This document shows positions 49,310 through 51,168 of a stretch of DNA of 51,168 bases, piece after piece. Under the pieces are notes generated by a model, which was not told the origin of the DNA, did no database searches, and was given only the letters and a program-made list of their open reading frames with translations. The stretch comes from a virus. Position 1 is the first letter of the stretch. Each line of letters begins with the position of its first letter. The position numbers and the translations under genes were made by a program. The stretch is taken from positions 1 through 51,168 of IMG/VR virus record IMGVR_UViG_3300036760_000389; one strand, given 5' to 3'.

Positions 49310-49465
49310 TTACTTCTCTCCTTTCAGGTTATCTTGCATCCTCAACAGTTCCAGCAGAGTATAGTAAACTTTGATGCCGCCAAGTGTGTAACATTGTATC
49401 ATTGTAGTCTCTCCTTTCATCCTTATGTAAAGGTTACAATCACCGTTCACATCATGAACAGTCAT
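49310..49465 (-). CDS. small hypothetical protein, 51 aa (or 30 aa)
   Basis: ATG 49465 after AGGATGATGCA gives 51 residues: MTVHDVNGDCNLYIRMKGET, then MIQCYTLGGIKVYYTLLELL. An internal ATG 49402 after AAAGGAGAGACTACA has the better ribosome-binding site and would give 30 residues. Unknown. Confidence 0.5.
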   Translation of the reverse strand: MTVHDVNGDCNLYIRMKGETTMIQCYTLGGIKVYYTLLELLRMQDNLKGEK

Positions 49466-49469
49466 TGCA

Positions 49470-49655
49470 TCATCCTACGCGCTTTGCATACCCTATTGCA
49501 TTCCTATATTCTATAAATACCGCATCCTTCTTCCCTTTGTGTGATACATGAAACCTCTCCGTGTCTGGATTCCATGTCACCACGCATCCCCCAATCTTGT
49601 GTTGCTCTACCATTGGCGTACCATCACTACATTTCTTCATCTTACATATCATCAT
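49470..49655 (-). CDS. small Cys/His-containing protein, 61 aa
   Basis: AAAAAGGAGAAAAACG precedes ATGATG. MMICKMKKCSDGTPMVEQHK then VVTWNPDTERFHVSHKGKK, C-terminus IEYRNAIGYAKRVG. Beta-prone with scattered Cys. No family recognised. Confidence 0.62.
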   Translation of the reverse strand: MMICKMKKCSDGTPMVEQHKIGGCVVTWNPDTERFHVSHKGKKDAVFIEYRNAIGYAKRVG

Positions 49656-49669
49656 CGTTTTTCTCCTTT

Positions 49670-49771
49670 TTATTTACTAAGTAATACTATCCCCCATACC
49701 ATAAGGCTTACAGAAATAATAATATCAAATATTTTTGGTACTTGTCTTTCTGTTTTTGGTAAATCTTCCAT
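49670..49771 (-). CDS. 33-residue membrane protein
   Basis: ATG 49771 starts MEDLPKTERQVPKIFDIIIS, then VSLMVWGIVLLSK: a short cytoplasmic start and one membrane helix. It overlaps the upstream frame; no strong ribosome-binding site. Confidence 0.42.
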   Translation of the reverse strand: MEDLPKTERQVPKIFDIIISVSLMVWGIVLLSK

Positions 49772-49850
49772 CTATACCGCAGGACTGGCATACAAAATTG
49801 TCCCGCTCTTTTATATAATTACTCCATTCGTCCATGCAGAGAAAAAGCAT
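49725..49850 (-). CDS. 41-residue CxxC protein, HNH-like start
   Basis: AAAGGGAG lies eight bases before ATG 49850; this is the first gene after the regulatory region. WSNYIKERDNFVCQSCGIDG (9-28) matches the beginning of HNH nucleases (helix, RDxxxCxxCG), but no HNH core follows: the frame stops after 13 residues. Either a truncated HNH remnant or a small zinc protein. Confidence 0.5.
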   Translation of the reverse strand: MLFLCMDEWSNYIKERDNFVCQSCGIDGRFTKNRKTSTKNI

Positions 49851-49883
49851 TAAGTTTACTCCCTTTCAATTTATTTCAGCCGA

Positions 49884-49900
49884 GTGGCAAATTTTGTCAC
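49884..49900. promoter_or_regulatory. operator-like palindrome
   Basis: GTGGCAAATTTTGTCAC is a 17-base near-perfect dyad upstream of the first leftward gene's ribosome-binding site. Its AAAATTTG core resembles the AT-rich words at the 42.78 kb promoter. A repressor or RHH-protein site is possible. Confidence 0.45.
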
Positions 49901-50107
49901 TTTTGAAGCATCTGCTCTGTTTGTGTTATATTGATAGTAGCACTCTTTAGTACTTTTTTGATATATTGATAGGCGCGATTAGTGGTTGTAATATTGTCCT
50001 AACGTTTCGTTAGAAAAAAAAATTAATTATAACATTATGACAACTACTAATTACTGCCATCAATATATCAATATAACCACAATACTACTACTATCACTAT
50101 AACACAA
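49901..50107. other. AT-rich iteron region, candidate origin or control region
   Basis: TATATTGAT occurs at 49927-49935 and 49962-49970, and its complement ATCAATATA at 50059-50067 and 50067-50075, i.e. two direct copies facing two inverted ones. Between them lie a CTAACG-TTT-CGTTAG hairpin (49999-50013), a run of nine A and an extended -10 promoter. Iterons plus AT-rich DNA and a hairpin are typical of replication origins and of early control regions. No gene is seen. Confidence 0.55.
50026..50034 (-). promoter_or_regulatory. extended -10 promoter for early leftward genes
   Basis: On the minus strand TG-T-TATAAT gives a perfect -10 (50031-50026) with the TG extension at 50034-50033. The -35 (TAATTA region) is weak, which the TG can offset. 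The transcript would start near 50019 and carry the hairpin at 49999-50013 at its 5' end before the gene at 49850. Confidence 0.55.
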
Positions 50108-50245
50108 ACGGGCCGTTTTGGCCACGTTAACGTCAGGGTATATAAACGTACGACCCGGGCGCCGGAAACGCCGCCACGGCCCTCACGTTACGCCACGGCC
50201 ACGGTCCCGTGGTATAACCACACACGGTTCCCGTCCGCCGCGACA
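50108..50245. other. CpG-dense GC-rich block
   Basis: No gene. The block contains GGCCGTTTTGGCC, CACGTTAACGTC, CCCGGGCGCCGG, a CCACGGTCCCGTGG palindrome and GTGGTATAACCAC. Its GC and CpG content is much higher than the AT-rich stretch beside it. It may be a protein-binding array, origin part or foreign insertion. Confidence 0.5.
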
Positions 50246-50251
50246 ACAAAA

Positions 50252-50269
50252 GGCGGGATTGCTCCCGCC
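50252..50269 (-). terminator. intrinsic terminator of the 50.3-50.9 kb operon
   Basis: On the minus strand GGCGGG, six-base loop, CCCGCC is followed by TTTTGTTG. It lies 14 bases after the stop of the 123-residue gene and insulates the early control region. Confidence 0.75.
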
Positions 50270-50282
50270 CTTCGTCCATCCG

Positions 50283-50654
50283 TTAGGCATCCTCCTTCGC
50301 TGCCTTGTAACTGCTAACCAGCTCTTGTATCTGAGCTATTGACAATCCGGCAAATTCCTTGATTAAAGCAGATACTTCACTCGATGTATTTTTCTCCCAA
50401 TCGGTAACTGTGAATGGGATACCCTTGGCCGTCAATTCCTTTGACACCAATTCCGCATCGCGACCGCCGAATTTCTTTTTGTTGGCCTCACCAATATCCT
50501 TTTGCAACCATACCCTAAACCCATACTCAGTCCATTTATCCACTTGTGTTGAATCGTACACATCAGCCAAGTCAGGTATACTCACATCAATATTAAATAC
50601 CTTGCCTATGCCGGCCTTTGCGTCTTGCTCGTTCTTACAAATTCTAACTTTCAT
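50283..50654 (-). CDS. hypothetical protein, 123 aa
   Basis: AAAAGGAGACTACA precedes the ATG. Beta-rich start (KVRICKNEQDAKAGIGKVFN), middle RVWLQKDIGEANKKKFGGRD, a C-terminal helix GLSIAQIQELVSSYKAAKED. Second gene of a two-gene operon ending at a terminator. No family recognised. Confidence 0.68.
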   Translation of the reverse strand: MKVRICKNEQDAKAGIGKVFNIDVSIPDLADVYDSTQVDKWTEYGFRVWLQKDIGEANKKKFGGRDAELVSKELTAKGIPFTVTDWEKNTSSEVSALIKEFAGLSIAQIQELVSSYKAAKEDA

Positions 50655-50677
50655 TGTAGTCTCCTTTTGTTTAGTTG

Positions 50678-50878
50678 TTAGTACAATACGTTGTATAGTC
50701 TGTCTATCAACGCGTCAATTGCCGGCCCTCCATATATACGGAGGCATTTAGCCACGTACGCATCATCTGACAGGTTTTCCGGTTTCCAACCGGCATCAAC
50801 AAATTTACACATGTCTAATAAACGCATCACCCTGACGTTTTCTGTGCTTGGCCATACATAATCACTAAAGTTTTGCAT
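50678..50878 (-). CDS. hypothetical protein, 66 aa
   Basis: GGAGGTGAAAGTCA precedes the ATG. MQNFSDYVWPSTENVRVMRL and LRIYGGPAIDALIDRLYNVL: helical, acidic. First gene after the divergent promoter, so likely very early. Unknown. Confidence 0.66.
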   Translation of the reverse strand: MQNFSDYVWPSTENVRVMRLLDMCKFVDAGWKPENLSDDAYVAKCLRIYGGPAIDALIDRLYNVLY

Positions 50879-50924
50879 TGACTTTCACCTCCATTCTTAA
50901 TTGTTAGTAAATTGTTTTATTCTT

Positions 50925-50954
50925 ATGTTAACACAAAACAAACGTATTTGTCAA
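50925..50954 (-). promoter_or_regulatory. promoter for the 50.3-50.9 kb operon
   Basis: Minus strand TTGACA (50954-50949), 18-base spacer, TAACAT (50930-50925) with TG before it (TGTTAACAT). Perfect -35. It is divergent from the terminase promoter across the circular join. Confidence 0.65.
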
Positions 50955-51018
50955 GCGGTATTTGCGCCGACCGTCCCATCTAATCAATCACATCCTTATT
51001 ACCCCTACCTGTGAAGCC

Positions 51019-51042
51019 GGGGGGGGGGCGGGGGGGGGGGGG
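51019..51042 (+). repeat. poly-G tract at the join
   Basis: Ten G, one C, thirteen G directly precede the right terminal repeat. At the left end the repeat is preceded only by GGA. It could be a true G-quadruplex-capable tract or an artefact of two-colour sequencing and assembly. Confidence 0.7.
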
Positions 51043-51168
51043 TGTATAGTGCTATATATTATAATACAGCCCCGTCGAAAATATGGCGGCAAAACACATG
51101 TCTAAGTTTGTACAAAGTTGTATGCCTATCTACAACTTTATTATTAATAATGACTACTCTTGTATGCT
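51043..51168. repeat. terminal direct repeat, right copy
   Basis: Identical to positions 4-129; see the left copy. No gene is contained except the upstream part of the terS region. Confidence 0.95.

Noticed and set aside
49999-50013. Hairpin plus A-run as terminator
   Set aside because: The A-run follows the stem on the plus strand (T-run precedes it on the minus strand), so it does not make a U-tract in either direction.
1-51168. Integrase or lysogeny module
   Set aside because: I looked for tyrosine and serine recombinase motifs and a CI-like repressor in the larger frames and saw none; the tiny RHH and AP2 proteins do not suffice to call temperate lifestyle.

Overview
The window looks like one essentially complete genome of a tailed double-stranded DNA phage. 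The first ~129 bases recur at the end (positions 4-129 equal 51043-51168), so the sequence closes into a ~51.04 kb circle or has terminally redundant ends. There is a terminase, portal, scaffold-like protein, capsid protein and head-tail adaptor, but no tape-measure, sheath or baseplate gene. Instead the late region ends in a 1,754-residue protein preceded by a 302-residue coiled-coil-type protein, as in short-tailed (podovirus-like) phages that carry ejected internal proteins. The lysis genes (holin-like, signal-peptide lytic transglycosylase, spanin-like pair) point to a Gram-negative host, which I cannot name. I found no integrase, repressor system or RNA polymerase, and the promoters I can see are sigma-70-like, so host RNA polymerase is probably used throughout.

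Layout. (1) 0.16-31.04 kb, plus strand: terminase small and large subunits, portal, GroES-like protein, scaffold, decoration and capsid genes (0.2-9.5 kb); a lysis and fibre cassette (9.5-14.9 kb) whose base usage differs from its flanks; adaptor, beta-rich tail proteins, a large aromatic-rich tail protein, a repeat-rich tail protein and internal virion proteins (15.1-31.0 kb). (2) A hairpin at 31.05 kb separates convergent transcription units. (3) 31.05-42.8 kb, minus strand: DUF3987-type ATPase, a UDG-exonuclease-DNA polymerase A fusion, a ParB-methyltransferase fusion, RHH and AP2 DNA-binding proteins, a TSCPD protein, a Sak4-like recombinase, a Cas4/RecB-like nuclease and many small proteins. 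A canonical promoter at 42.75-42.78 kb reads into this block. (4) 42.8-44.0 kb, minus strand: an unusual cassette of two related small proteins (one DUF6948-like) alternating with two low-complexity Gly-dipeptide proteins. (5) 44.4-49.85 kb, minus strand: about 25 tiny tightly overlapping genes, many zinc-ribbon or single-span membrane proteins, typical of host-takeover genes. (6) 49.85-50.28 kb: a non-coding region with iterons, a hairpin, an extended -10 promoter and a CpG-dense GC-rich block; a candidate origin and control region. (7) 50.28-50.88 kb: two further minus-strand genes with their own promoter, divergent from the terminase promoter across the join.

Working model (inference): small early genes are expressed leftward from 50.0 kb and 42.8 kb; the polymerase, helicase-like ATPase, SSB-like protein, Sak4-like ATPase and exonuclease replicate and recombine the DNA; the rightward arm then makes capsid, tail and lysis proteins. 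Many genes fell below a 60-codon cutoff and were found by translating between called genes, using ribosome-binding sites and ATGA/TAATG overlaps. Two homopolymer frameshifts (44.47 and 46.07 kb) may be sequencing errors or real.
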